From Methylacidimicrobium fagopyrum (GTDB lineage: Bacteria; Verrucomicrobiota; Verrucomicrobiia; Limisphaerales; UBA11358): 39,186 bases of DNA. The stretch lies in contig JAMFSJ010000057.1 in assembly GCA_026225255.1 (NCBI GenBank), positions 1 to 39,186 of the forward strand, given 5' to 3'. The stretch's first letter is position 1. Every line of letters begins with the position of its first letter. Shown here piece after piece: positions 31,201 through 38,570 of this stretch. The notes beneath the pieces are model-generated. The model was not told the origin of the DNA and searched no databases. It saw only the letters and a list, made by a program, of their open reading frames with translations. Both the position numbers and the translations under genes were made by a program.

Positions 31201-31694
31201 AGCATTTTGGCGAACGTGATCTTGGGCACGCCCAGCTTGTCATCGGGAATCGGCAGGCCGCCTTCGGTCACGTGAAAGATTCCCTGCGTCGTGCGGCGGT
31301 CGCTGCGCGGATTGTGCAAGACGCCGTTCGCAACGCGATACGAACTCAAGATGCTGGAGGTGAAATCATCGCGATCCAACGGCAATGACAACACGCGCGC
31401 CAAGCCTGGCCGATCCAGGGTAAACGTGCGCGTCGGCAACTTCGTCACCGGCACGTCTTGCAGATAATCGTGCAAGAACGTCTGGATGCGCTGATCTACC
31501 GGGCACAGGTAATTGCCGAGCAAACGATCTTTCTCGCGCGATTGGCCGGCCATGGCGGCGGCGATTTCCGCGAATTCGGCATCGCCTTTCAGCGGCACCG
31601 GCTGACAGCCGATGTGCGCGAGCTTGACGTTGATGTGCGCAATTAAATGCGCTGGGAGTTCTGTGGGGTTTAAGGTTGTGGCTGCGCTATTCAT
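28266..31694 (-). CDS. Probable pyrophosphate-type phosphoenolpyruvate carboxykinase (PPi-PEPCK)
   Basis: An 1142-residue cytoplasmic protein without signal or membrane segment. The length and several very conserved-looking blocks, for example SMTGKSPSTTGAGSEGALTK, IIDLNNALVSFILTGHNGF, GPKVRVDHDVSLIVPEVFC and RSLACYNPIHYMELPELFME, match my memory of the PPi-type PEPCK family described in Entamoeba and Propionibacterium (about 1130-1150 residues). Those enzymes interconvert PEP, CO2 and phosphate with oxaloacetate and pyrophosphate. I could not compare sequences, so this remains recognition from length and motifs; the fallback is a large conserved hypothetical protein. Its own promoter is probably in the 200 bases before the start at 31694. 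It precedes the DUF2126 gene on the same strand, but a 219-base gap with two palindromes separates them. Confidence 0.65.
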   Translation of the reverse strand: MNSAATTLNPTELPAHLIAHINVKLAHIGCQPVPLKGDAEFAEIAAAMAGQSREKDRLLGNYLCPVDQRIQTFLHDYLQDVPVTKLPTRTFTLDRPGLARVLSLPLDRDDFTSSILSSYRVANGVLHNPRSDRRTTQGIFHVTEGGLPIPDDKLGVPKITFAKMLALALNPPRDLMRLPFTATQPQPADCFVSLLLRPLVCPSVPGLTAEKTMEVRFFVPGNLVSNLDFVESIFGNGGDPLLPENDSALDTEHWSGHTGCVILAPHLVSATKKAVGLPHWDQATERQRRDGMCWKEESEIYNNGGAFKLTCRDESGVIVTLIADNYYGYCKKEVKTQISYAANLFGNAEEEHAGGALVFPGYDLGEEFKGDAHVRRLGHTFEEVVKLYGDLMAVQAEGYGIDRKYSEVLYVPHDAHFDLKAQTVSWKNETGEREIKLSPEKTYIRPSGYKVRMEKPPGANRAWRLVGTAAEGLVCHKPCTVSGGGKSEISKPITDAILTGPVFVADMKRDFALVEELIHRDYADRYLGKAKKDSRAVLSPERSLGSVIKLLTPDAREFSAEYNAWVETVPQYVKELVFVVKRYYKPEWGDDWRSHFSVDIINGISGNELKCDNRVLVTTRLRVGFDKDGAWRTFGLRKDFHPAVKVQLEDDITASTLVPAANVEHLSGMDKGKTLKFIQNCEQRLFQRPDDAIHRGYDKQTESDFARRDNFFSNYEPLTQKDGQDLVEDAMHFHEFTKPMRTLIREFALVGKPDYLISSAHPRMVDGKPTKNPRYLQKRPDLMRPVETYVAEVGARLRRRMPAHGVVPTPVDAVLPGRRNNPPETGIRSLACYNPIHYMELPELFMEFICSMTGKSPSTTGAGSEGALTKGPFNALPPIIDLNNALVSFILTGHNGFITAAGYVGPKVRVDHDVSLIVPEVFCRMQPEERDPKFLIEQHYLDKLEDFEHGGKKILASRLGYRINVRFIHAFFGRVFNHPHAVFTPDMLKPELQEMDLFVDGMDNIIATQKRVAKMYFDDESIKQACPPLHALLHIMLHDTWEGKGLDAPEFRNLFTRETLLASDWYAARLKAKQSVDRQLWKRHVEYLNAFLHKRSHEDIAENLKIGERLARARKNLERVEAADYLKSLSGTLGAEPVGNYL

Positions 31695-31897
31695 GTTAAG
31701 AGGGTTGAATCATTCTCCGGCCAAACTGTCGGGCATTACGATGCCTTGTGGACACGGCTTTTGGCAATCCATTTTTCACGGGAATGCAGAATAAGATAAT
31801 GGATTTCGGCGCGTGCGGAATTTAGAAAAACTTACGGCGCGGCGCGGCGCGGAAAAATGGGGCAAACTTTAGCTGAGGCCGACCGAAAAATGAAGAG

Positions 31898-31985
31898 TGG
31901 CGGAGAGAGTGAGATTTGAACTCACGGTAGTGTTACCTACGCACGCTTTCCAGGCGTGTGCCTTAAACCACTCAGCCATCTCTCC
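31898..31985 (-). tRNA. tRNA-Ser (anticodon GGA)
   Basis: On the minus strand the acceptor stem is GGAGAGA with TCTCTCC. The anticodon arm is CACGC-CTGGAAA-GCGTG, giving anticodon GGA. A long variable arm (GTAG...CTAC) marks a class II serine tRNA. The T arm is GTGAG-TTCAAAT-CTCAC. The 3' CCA is encoded (31898-31900). It reads UCC and UCU codons. No integrated element is seen next to its 3' end. Confidence 0.97.
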
Positions 31986-32432
31986 ACCAGAAACGTCACT
32001 TTGACTGATGGCGTGGATTTTTTCAATTCAAAAACATTCCTTTATCCGGGCGGGCGCTCGGCCGCGGGCTTCCGGGCAGCGGTTTTTTACGAATTTGCGG
32101 GCGGGGCGCGCCGATGCGTCGGTCACTTAAGGCGAATCAGCTCGCTGGCGCTAATCCCGATCGCGGCTAGGCCTTTACCGCCGCCCGTTCCCGGACGATT
32201 TGATCGTCTAAAACAGCGGCAAAAAATTCAAAGCAAACCGGATTAGAATATCCGTGGCAGTTGAATGTCCGTTTCTTCATTTCATATTTTTAAGTTGTCG
32301 CCGATCTAAGGTTGGTTGCGTCGGGTAGCGCACCGGAGATTGGCGGTGACGATTTTTTGGCAACTGTTTTGCCGGATAAAAAATCCCCCGCAGCAGGCTA
32401 TTTCAAGAGTCGGTTTTAGTATCAATTAATTT
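31986..32432. other. Gene-free stretch upstream of the phospholipase C gene
   Basis: About 447 bases between the tRNA-Ser gene and the phospholipase C start. It has several G/C-rich patches able to form short stems (for example around 32095-32215) but no frame with a recognisable product, no clear terminator and no motif that I can name. It probably holds the promoters of the tRNA (minus) and of the phospholipase gene (plus). Confidence 0.5.
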
Positions 32433-33905
32433 ATGGAAGAAGAAATTTTCGGTTCCCGCAAAATAACGCGCCGGCGCTTGTTGAGCACGACGGCGCGCCT
32501 GGCGGCCTTTGCCGCGGCGGCTTCGTTGTTGCCGCCCAGCGTGCGCCGCATCCTGGCGGAGAGCGTGCCGACGCAAGGATCACTGAGCGATATCAAGCAT
32601 GTCGTGATGTTGATGCAGGAAAATCGTTCGTTTGATCATTACTTCGGCACGATGGCGGGTGTGCGCGGGTTTGATGATCCGGACGCGCTAAAATTGCCCG
32701 ATGGCAAATCGGTGTTTCATCAGCCGGACGTCAAAAACCCCAACGGCTACTTGCTCCCCTTCCATTTAGACACGAGCAAAACCAACGCGCAGAAACATCC
32801 GTCCACGAGCCACACGTTTGCCACGCAGCACGCTTCTTGGAATGGCGGCAAAATGGATAATTGGCTGGCCGCGCATCGCAAGGCGGATGGCGAAAAAGCG
32901 CCTTATGTCATGGGCTATCACACGCGGGCGGACATTCCGTTTCAATTTGCGCTGGCGGAAGCGTTCACGATCTGCGACGGCTATTTTTGTTCCGTCATGG
33001 GGCCGACGTGGCCCAACCGGATGTATTGGATGACGGGCACGGTTGATGCCGCAGGCCAAGCGGGCGGACCGGTCATCAAAAATAAGGCGATCCCCGGCGG
33101 CTTCCGCTGGATGACTTACGCCGAACGTTTGGAAAAAGCGGGCGTCAGTTGGAAGATTTATAATCAACCCAGCAGTCAGGATACGGAAAAGAAGCCGTTC
33201 AATATTCTGCAATATTTCACCGCGTTCCAGGAGGCGAAACCGGGTTCGCCGCTTTACGAAAAGGGTTTGGCGCACGATGCCCCGGATCAATTTGAGCAAG
33301 ATTGCCGCAACGATCAATTACCCGCCGTTTCCTGGATCATGCCGACGAGCCTGGAATCGGAACATCCCGATCACATGCCCGCGGCGGGCGCGGCCTTTGT
33401 CGCGCGGAAAATTGAAGCGCTCGCCGCCAATCCCAAAGTCTGGGCGAAAACGGTGTTCATCCTCAATTATGATGAAAATGACGGTATTTTTGATCACGTC
33501 GCGCCGCCCGTGCCGCCCGTTGGCACGCCCGGCGAATTTATTAAAGATCTCCCGATTGGCGGCGGTTTCCGCGTGCCGTGCATCATTGTGTCGCCGTGGA
33601 CCGCCGGCGGTTGGGTCTGCAGCCAGCCTTTCGATCATACCTCGGTGTTGCAACTCGTGGAAAAAGTTACCGGTGTGAAAGAGCCAAACATCACTCCGTG
33701 GCGACGTGAAACGTTCGGCGATATGACGGCGGCTTTCCGGTTTGCCGATGAAAAGTCAGCGCCCCCGAAATTGCCGAACCTATCCGAGCAATTGGCGGCG
33801 GCGCAACGTGATGCGGCCACGTTGCCGGCACCGGAACTGCCCAGCCTGCCCCAAACTTTGCCCGTGCAAGAAAAAGGTCCGCGCAAACGGGTGCCGAAAG
33901 TTTGA
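32433..33905 (+). CDS. Tat-exported phospholipase C / acid phosphatase family protein
   Basis: A twin-arginine signal (KITRRRLLSTTARLAAFAAAA) indicates folded export. The enzyme core opens with IKHVVMLMQENRSFDHYFGT, the metal-binding start of the phosphoesterase family that includes bacterial phospholipase C and AcpA. SVMGPTWPNRMYWMTGT, EHPDHMPAAGAAFVA and NYDENDGIFDHVAPP are the other family blocks, with active-site aspartates and histidines. The 490-residue length is somewhat shorter than the large haemolytic types, which carry extra C-terminal domains. Likely roles are phosphate release from phospholipids or other phosphoesters outside the cytoplasm. The gene stands alone. The C-terminus is rich in proline, leucine and lysine and ends in a basic tail. 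Confidence 0.92.
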   Translation: MEEEIFGSRKITRRRLLSTTARLAAFAAAASLLPPSVRRILAESVPTQGSLSDIKHVVMLMQENRSFDHYFGTMAGVRGFDDPDALKLPDGKSVFHQPDVKNPNGYLLPFHLDTSKTNAQKHPSTSHTFATQHASWNGGKMDNWLAAHRKADGEKAPYVMGYHTRADIPFQFALAEAFTICDGYFCSVMGPTWPNRMYWMTGTVDAAGQAGGPVIKNKAIPGGFRWMTYAERLEKAGVSWKIYNQPSSQDTEKKPFNILQYFTAFQEAKPGSPLYEKGLAHDAPDQFEQDCRNDQLPAVSWIMPTSLESEHPDHMPAAGAAFVARKIEALAANPKVWAKTVFILNYDENDGIFDHVAPPVPPVGTPGEFIKDLPIGGGFRVPCIIVSPWTAGGWVCSQPFDHTSVLQLVEKVTGVKEPNITPWRRETFGDMTAAFRFADEKSAPPKLPNLSEQLAAAQRDAATLPAPELPSLPQTLPVQEKGPRKRVPKV

Positions 33906-33949
33906 GGCCCTGGCCGGTTGCCGAGACCTTTGATAAACGTGGTTTTTTG

Positions 33950-33971
33950 CGCGTCAATTCCGATTGACGCG
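33950..33971. terminator. Stable hairpin downstream of the phospholipase C gene
   Basis: CGCGTCAAT and ATTGACGCG pair perfectly around TCCG, 45 bases after the stop. There is no T-run after it on the plus strand, so it is at best a weak or Rho-assisted terminator or a 3'-end stabiliser. Confidence 0.4.
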
Positions 33972-34078
33972 GACAGCGATCACTTGTTTTAAGCGGGGTT
34001 TATCGGTCGAGTTGAGCGTGGTCTAGGAAGTGGCAGGAACCACAAATTGCTTGGTAAACTCTAAGCACAATAAAAAAC

Positions 34079-34112
34079 GGTGAACGGATAATGATTAAAT
34101 TATCCGTTCACC
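34079..34112 (-). terminator. Rho-independent terminator of the ferritin-like gene
   Basis: A perfect 14-base stem, GGTGAACGGATAAT with its complement, around a 6-base loop. Read on the minus strand it is followed by GTTTTTTATT, a proper T-tract. It starts 42 bases after the stop of the ferritin-like gene at 34154. Confidence 0.85.
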
Positions 34113-34153
34113 AACAAAAAACTGCACTGTCTAAACTTAAATCCGAAATCGGT

Positions 34154-34627
34154 TCAAGCTCCCTTCGGTTTGGGAACATCAATGCCCAACGCATCACAAA
34201 GATCCATTTCGTGATCCTGCTCCTGCACAATAATTCCGCGCAACGTTTCGCTTAAGGCAAATTCCTCCATCGCTTCCGCCTGGCGAATGCGCAGACGATA
34301 ATGGGCAATCGTTTCACGTTCGTTTTCAAGATCCGCCCGCAACATCTCTTTCGGATCTTCCGAAGTCTTGACCGGCTTGGGCGTGACCGACGGCATCCCG
34401 CCAAAGTAATCCACTTGCTTGGCGATCTTGATGGCGTGGTCCAGCTCTTCGCTGGCATGTTTTTCTAGTTCGCGGGCAATATCGGTATAAGCCGCTCCTT
34501 TCATCACTTGACTGTAAACGGTATAAGCGATGATCGCCTGATATTCCCGGGAAAGATCCTCGTTGAGGAGTTCGACCATTTTTTCACGGGAGATGGCGAG
34601 GTTCGACGAACCGGTTTCTTTTTTCAT
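34154..34627 (-). CDS. Ferritin-like diiron protein (bacterioferritin-type fold)
   Basis: A 157-residue four-helix protein with a full set of diiron ligands: E28 (SREYQ), E61 and H64 (SEELDHA), E103 (NERETI), E136 and H139 (QEQDHEM). The pattern fits bacterioferritin-like iron storage or oxidation proteins. No haem-ligand methionine is obvious. It is cytoplasmic and probably protects against iron and oxidative stress. It is followed by a strong terminator and lies downstream of two small membrane-protein genes on the same strand, which suggests a stress-response group. Confidence 0.88.
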   Translation of the reverse strand: MKKETGSSNLAISREKMVELLNEDLSREYQAIIAYTVYSQVMKGAAYTDIARELEKHASEELDHAIKIAKQVDYFGGMPSVTPKPVKTSEDPKEMLRADLENERETIAHYRLRIRQAEAMEEFALSETLRGIIVQEQDHEMDLCDALGIDVPKPKGA

Positions 34628-34667
34628 AATATTAAAAATTTTGAGGTAGTTAGTCGGTCAGTCGGCG

Positions 34668-34865
34668 TCAATGAACTTGAGGCACTTTAATATCGCCCGC
34701 GTGATTGATGACTCCAAACGCATAGAGCAGCCAGATCACGACGCAGATCACTACGACGATGTTAAGGATCTGCTTGATCTTACCATCCATCGGTATGTAG
34801 GTGTTAATGAGCCAAAGGAGGACGCCGATGACAATGAGGGTTATGACAACAGTTATTAATGGCAT
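34668..34865 (-). CDS. Small membrane protein, Thivi_2564 family
   Basis: A 65-residue protein with two hydrophobic segments (about 2-24 and 36-53) separated by PMDGKIKQIL. The order MPLITVVITLIVIGVLLWLI then YIPMDGKIKQILNIVVVI is what I know as the Thivi_2564-type membrane protein family, whose role is not established. It lies 40 bases before the ferritin-like gene and 45 bases after the 40-residue peptide gene on the same strand. Confidence 0.8.
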   Translation of the reverse strand: MPLITVVITLIVIGVLLWLINTYIPMDGKIKQILNIVVVICVVIWLLYAFGVINHAGDIKVPQVH

Positions 34866-34910
34866 AAGTTTTTTTAGTTGGGATTGATTAACTCAAGATT
34901 GATGATGGGT

Positions 34911-35033
34911 TCACTTGCCGAACATTTTAGCGACGATGAAGATCAGAATCGCACCACCAAAACCTCCGCCTAATAGTAAATAAATCAGAGAGTATCCGGC
35001 GGCGGCAAACATTGGCATCATGGCTAGTATCAT
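34911..35033 (-). CDS. 40-residue membrane peptide
   Basis: The ATG at 35033 opens a 40-codon frame that ends in TGA at 34911. It starts MILAMMPMFAAAGYSLIY and ends LIFIVAKMFGK. One long hydrophobic span contains a GGGFGG motif that could allow tight helix packing, and a basic C-terminus follows. No Shine-Dalgarno match is clear. It heads a same-strand run of small membrane proteins leading to the ferritin-like gene. I do not know the family; the compact placement between genes and the strong membrane pattern argue that it is real. Confidence 0.6.
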   Translation of the reverse strand: MILAMMPMFAAAGYSLIYLLLGGGFGGAILIFIVAKMFGK

Positions 35034-35144
35034 ATTAGTTTTTTATGTTAGTTAGGTTTTAACAGCTAACTATTCAGCGTTTTGAATGCCATGCGCGCTT
35101 TCGGTGAATTACATGGGGATTTTGCAAGGTAGAGAAATAGATTG

Positions 35145-35189
35145 AATGCAAATTGCCGATCGAACTGATTTGGTAATGCAAATTGCAAT
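35145..35189. promoter_or_regulatory. Possible operator: two AATGCAAATTGC copies 30 bases apart
   Basis: AATGCAAATTGC occurs at 35145-35156 and again at 35175-35186, exactly 30 bases apart (about three helical turns). It lies upstream of the 40-residue peptide gene. The complement of GCAAATTGCAA (35178-35188) also occurs at 38720-38730 upstream of the receiver-PAS regulator. No factor is known to me for this site. Confidence 0.35.
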
Positions 35190-35263
35190 CTCTGATGAGT
35201 GAGTAAACGAAAATACTGCCTTTTTCCGTCGCTACGGGATTAACGACCAACGTCTTCCACCGA

Positions 35264-35686
35264 TTAATTTTCCGCCGAGGCTGCCGCTCCGCGATGGGGT
35301 CTATGAATATATTTGCGCCATTGCTCGAATCCGCTGGCTGGATCATTCATGCGGTCAAGAAATTGATAGGCGGTCATATCAAAAGCGCGGGCACCAAAAT
35401 ATTGGGCGATTTTGATTACCTCTTTCAACGGGCATTCCTCGCCACTAACGTGCAGGGTGAGGCCTAAACAGGATTCCGCGTGGCCGGTGCTGATTTCTAT
35501 TTTGAATTCCTTGTGATCTACCACCAGCCAACTTAAGTCGGAAACATCGGCTTCCGGAAATAATTGCTTCAGTGATTCTACGACTTGGGTTCGCGGCGCC
35601 AAGGCGGTCAATTTAAAATCATCATTCAACTCTGCGACGTTTTCAACGTCGCCCGGAAATTTATAGATAGTCACATCCCAGCACAT
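35264..35686 (-). CDS. Protein of unknown function
   Basis: A 140-residue soluble protein. I place the start at 35686 (MCWDVTIYKFPGD) because a compact alpha/beta pattern begins there; the frame is open to 35722. Alternating strands and helices (WDVTIYKF, VVESLKQLFP, WLVVDHKEFKIEIS, LGLTLHVSG, EVIKIAQYFG) suggest a small two-layer domain. There is no signal, membrane segment or catalytic motif. I do not recognise the family; a small immunity-type or regulatory fold is conceivable, but no toxin lies next to it. It stands alone on the minus strand between the stress genes and pqiB. Confidence 0.65.
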   Translation of the reverse strand: MCWDVTIYKFPGDVENVAELNDDFKLTALAPRTQVVESLKQLFPEADVSDLSWLVVDHKEFKIEISTGHAESCLGLTLHVSGEECPLKEVIKIAQYFGARAFDMTAYQFLDRMNDPASGFEQWRKYIHRPHRGAAASAEN

Positions 35687-35865
35687 ACCTATGCCATAGC
35701 CAGTTAAATGCCAGAAAACCAACGGCTGATTATTCGCAAATAATGAAGGAATCTGTAATGAATCGCACGATTCGCCGATTGATAGCTCGCGCTATGCACG
35801 GCTTGGGAGGGTTATTTGCACGCTTTAAATTTGGTGCCGGTCCCAAACCCAAGTCGACCGGAAAA

Positions 35866-36825
35866 TTATTTAGAATCCGGAACCGAATTATTCAATAATA
35901 GGGAAGTTGGCGAACTTTGAGGCAGGCTGACGCTGGCATTGGTAATAGCAATCACGGGCGACCATTCCAGCCATTTTTGATCCAGCTTTTCCTCGAGCGG
36001 GAAAGTCTCGCCTTCGGCGGCCAAGTCACCCGGCGATGAAGGCGTGGCAAAAGCAATGCCGCCAATGATGAGCGATTTTAAGGTTTCCGCACTGAGGCTG
36101 ATGCCCGAAAACTTTAGATTCACGCTGATGCCGCCCGCGTTCCAAAACTTGGTATCTTTACGGATCAGGGGCGCATAATTAGTTTTGACGATGACATGGA
36201 TCTTCACCGACGTCGAATTGGTATCCAATTCAAAATACTCCACCTTGCCGACTTCGGTGCCGCGGTAATAAAGCGGCGCGCCGATGGACAACGTTTTGAT
36301 CTGCGGCGTGGTTAGAATGATCTCCATTCCCTCGCGTGATTTTTCCAGGATTGGTGGGTTTTCGAGGCCCACAAATGTTTTTTGAGGAACGCCGTCGCCC
36401 GGCTGCATTTGAATGTAAGGACCGGAAACAATGGTTTCTAAACCTTGTAAGCCGCCCGCACCCACTTCGGGGCGAACGATCCAAAATTGAGAACCTTTAC
36501 GGGCGAGTTGCTTGGCTGAGGCATTCAGTCGGACGGCTACCGTGACGTGGCTCAGGTCACCCGCCAGTTGCACCGAGCGAACTTCGCCGATCCGCACGCC
36601 TTTATATTTCAAAACGGTCTGATTCGCCTGCAGGCCAGTGCCACTGCTGAATTGAAGCTCAACCAACGGCCCCATTTCGTGGAAATATTCAAACGTCAGC
36701 CAGCCGGAAATGATTAAGGCAATCACGGGCACCACCCAAATGAGCGAGCGGTGACGTTGCGGCTCCGTAATTTTCGCCGACTTTAATTCTTGGGCATCCG
36801 TTTCGGTTTGATGGGTGGGTTTCAA
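35866..36825 (-). CDS. pqiB: PqiB-like MCE-domain protein
   Basis: A membrane anchor (LIWVVPVIALIISGWLTFEYF) is followed by two MCE-type domains: the first around GTGLQANQTVLKYKGVRIGEV, the second around IKTLSIGAPLYYRGTEVGKV. PqiB proteins form envelope-spanning tubes for lipid transport; the E. coli protein has three MCE domains and 546 residues, so this is a shortened form of 319 residues. I choose TTG at 36825, which overlaps the pqiA stop (TTGA) and is preceded by AGGAAGGAAG at a workable distance; a TTG at 36843 is the alternative. No PqiC-type lipoprotein follows. Overlap with pqiA shows that the two form one unit. Confidence 0.87.
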   Translation of the reverse strand: MKPTHQTETDAQELKSAKITEPQRHRSLIWVVPVIALIISGWLTFEYFHEMGPLVELQFSSGTGLQANQTVLKYKGVRIGEVRSVQLAGDLSHVTVAVRLNASAKQLARKGSQFWIVRPEVGAGGLQGLETIVSGPYIQMQPGDGVPQKTFVGLENPPILEKSREGMEIILTTPQIKTLSIGAPLYYRGTEVGKVEYFELDTNSTSVKIHVIVKTNYAPLIRKDTKFWNAGGISVNLKFSGISLSAETLKSLIIGGIAFATPSSPGDLAAEGETFPLEEKLDQKWLEWSPVIAITNASVSLPQSSPTSLLLNNSVPDSK

Positions 36826-37412
36826 TTTCTTCCTTCCTTCCAAATGAGGTGTGGATCAAAGCTGGTTGAGGCTAAGATTGTCAAAATGACTACCAGCGTA
36901 AAAGTAGCGATCCCGGGGCCGGGAATCACCGTGGCGAATTGGCCGAACCGGATTAAGGCAACCAATACTGAAAGCAAGAAAACATCGAGCATCGCCCAAG
37001 GTCCGATCAAACAAACCCACTTGTAAATCTTGGTGCGCCCGTTTTTCCAGCGCGATCCGCGATACAACACGAGAAAAGCTAGTCCCAGTAATTTTAGCAG
37101 TGGAACCAGTATGCTGGCGGCAAAGACGATGATGGCGACATACCACATGTGATCTTCATACAAGGCCTTAACCCCGCCCCACACCGTATTTTCGGTATGA
37201 CGCCCCATATATTCCATGACCATGATGGGATAGAGATTGGCCGGTAGATAGAGGAGCAAAGCCGCCAAGGCCAAGGCGCCGGTGCGGGCGCGGCTGTTCA
37301 AATGTTTGCTTTCAAAGACTTCATTACACTGCGCGCAGTGAGCTTTAAAGCGCACGGGCACCTCATCAAGGTGTTGAACTAAGCCGCACGTTTTACAAGC
37401 CGTTAGGGGCAT
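36822..37412 (-). CDS. pqiA: PqiA-like membrane protein, single domain
   Basis: The N-terminus has two zinc-type pairs, CKTC and CAQC. Four hydrophobic segments follow (about residues 46-64, 88-117, 133-158 and 164-185) with LYLPANLYPIMVMEYMG and GPWAMLDVFLLSVLVALI, both characteristic of PqiA. E. coli PqiA has two such halves in about 417 residues; this one has one half in 196. It is an inner-membrane partner of the MCE protein encoded directly after it. The start ATG is at 37412. Confidence 0.9.
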   Translation of the reverse strand: MPLTACKTCGLVQHLDEVPVRFKAHCAQCNEVFESKHLNSRARTGALALAALLLYLPANLYPIMVMEYMGRHTENTVWGGVKALYEDHMWYVAIIVFAASILVPLLKLLGLAFLVLYRGSRWKNGRTKIYKWVCLIGPWAMLDVFLLSVLVALIRFGQFATVIPGPGIATFTLVVILTILASTSFDPHLIWKEGRN

Positions 37413-37464
37413 ACTTTAGATTGCAATTATTCTCGTAACATCGCCGAGGACGTGAGGACGCGGA

Positions 37465-37533
37465 TAGATTACACGTCACCCGTGCAGGCCCCATGCCTGC
37501 GGCGTAGATTACATCCGAGCGCAGGCGACCTGC
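37465..37533. repeat. Two hairpins in direct repeat (TAGATTACA plus GCAGG/CCTGC stem)
   Basis: TAGATTACA at 37465-37473 is followed by a stem GCAGGC/GCCTGC (37484-37500). TAGATTACA at 37505-37513 is followed by a stem GCAGG/CCTGC (37521-37533). The unit is thus repeated about 40 bases apart in the 144-base gap between the regulator and pqiA. It resembles REP units; it lies downstream of the regulator gene and has no T-run. Confidence 0.55.
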
Positions 37534-37556
37534 CAGAAACCTGGAACCACCCATTT

Positions 37557-38570
37557 TTAACGCGCCAGACGAGCGGATACTTTTAGGTCGGCGGTGGCCT
37601 CAGATCCATTTAAGCATTGCGGGCAGATGTCATGGATAAAGTGGGTGGGAGATTTTTTGGCGATCTGAGTTTCCACCTGCCACCAAGTATTTTCATCATC
37701 GCGGATGCGGTTGCAGGAAACGCAAATGGGAAACTGGCCCGCCACGAGTTCGGCTTCGTTCAAAGCTTCGGTGAGTTCCGCGATCAAGGTCAAATGATCG
37801 TGCTCTTCCTGTTTTTGCTTGGAAATATCGTGGGTGATCACCGACGTGCCGACCGTTTCGCCGGCGGCATTTTTAATGGGTGAAGTGGTCAAATATACCG
37901 GGATAGTCTGACCGTCTTTGCGGCGGCGCTGCGTTTCATAAGCACTCGCCAATTCGCCCCGGCCAATATAGGTCATGGTCTCGAGCAATTCGTTGCGATG
38001 ACTCAAAGGAAACAAGAGCGCGACGGATCGGCCCATGATTTCTTCTGCCGTGTAACCAAACATAAGTTCAGCCGCCGGATTCCAACTGATAATCGAGCCA
38101 TACGCATTGAGGCTGTAAATGGCATCCTGACTGGATTTGACAATGGCGGCCAAATGTTGGCGGGTCGCCTCGTTTTGAATTTGTTGCTGGCGCGTCTTGG
38201 CACATTCCATTTCGCGTTCAATCGCCGGCACGAAGCGGGCGAGATTACCTTTGACGATATAATCCGAAGCCCCGGCTTTGATCATCTGCACCGCGGCGTC
38301 TTCCCCATGCGTGCCCGAGACAAAGATGAAGGGGATGTTAAGCTTTTGTTCGGTAAATAATTTCAACGCCTCCGAACCATTGAAACGGGGCATGGAATAA
38401 TTGGAAACGACCAAGTCCCAATCCGACTGCCGCAGCGACTTGGACAAATCCTCGGACGTTTCAACGCGACGATGGGTGGGCGCATATCCGTTACGTTGCA
38501 ACTCTTGCATGAGTAACTGGGTGTCATTCTCAGAATCTTCCACCACTAATAAGTTGATTGGCTTCGTCAT
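37557..38570 (-). CDS. Receiver-PAS regulator with C-terminal zinc motif and degenerate phospho-site
   Basis: The start at 38570 gives MTKPINLLVVEDSENDTQLL, the acidic pair E11/D12 of a receiver domain. The phospho-acceptor position is N57 (LVVSNYSMP), where aspartate is usual; T87 and K107 are kept. A PAS domain spans about residues 141-260 (YSLNAYGSIISWNPAAELMFGY...ITHDISKQKQEE). The C-terminus holds CVSCNRIRDDENTWW and HDICPQCL, a cysteine arrangement that I have seen at the end of many receiver and PAS proteins. No kinase, DNA-binding or GGDEF domain is present. It probably relays a signal by protein contact, and perhaps without phosphorylation. It is the last recognised gene before the right edge. 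Confidence 0.85.
   Translation of the reverse strand: MTKPINLLVVEDSENDTQLLMQELQRNGYAPTHRRVETSEDLSKSLRQSDWDLVVSNYSMPRFNGSEALKLFTEQKLNIPFIFVSGTHGEDAAVQMIKAGASDYIVKGNLARFVPAIEREMECAKTRQQQIQNEATRQHLAAIVKSSQDAIYSLNAYGSIISWNPAAELMFGYTAEEIMGRSVALLFPLSHRNELLETMTYIGRGELASAYETQRRRKDGQTIPVYLTTSPIKNAAGETVGTSVITHDISKQKQEEHDHLTLIAELTEALNEAELVAGQFPICVSCNRIRDDENTWWQVETQIAKKSPTHFIHDICPQCLNGSEATADLKVSARLAR

Noticed and set aside
31898..31985. tRNA-Ser as an integration site for a mobile island
   Set aside because: No integrase gene and no repeat of the tRNA 3' end were found in the window.
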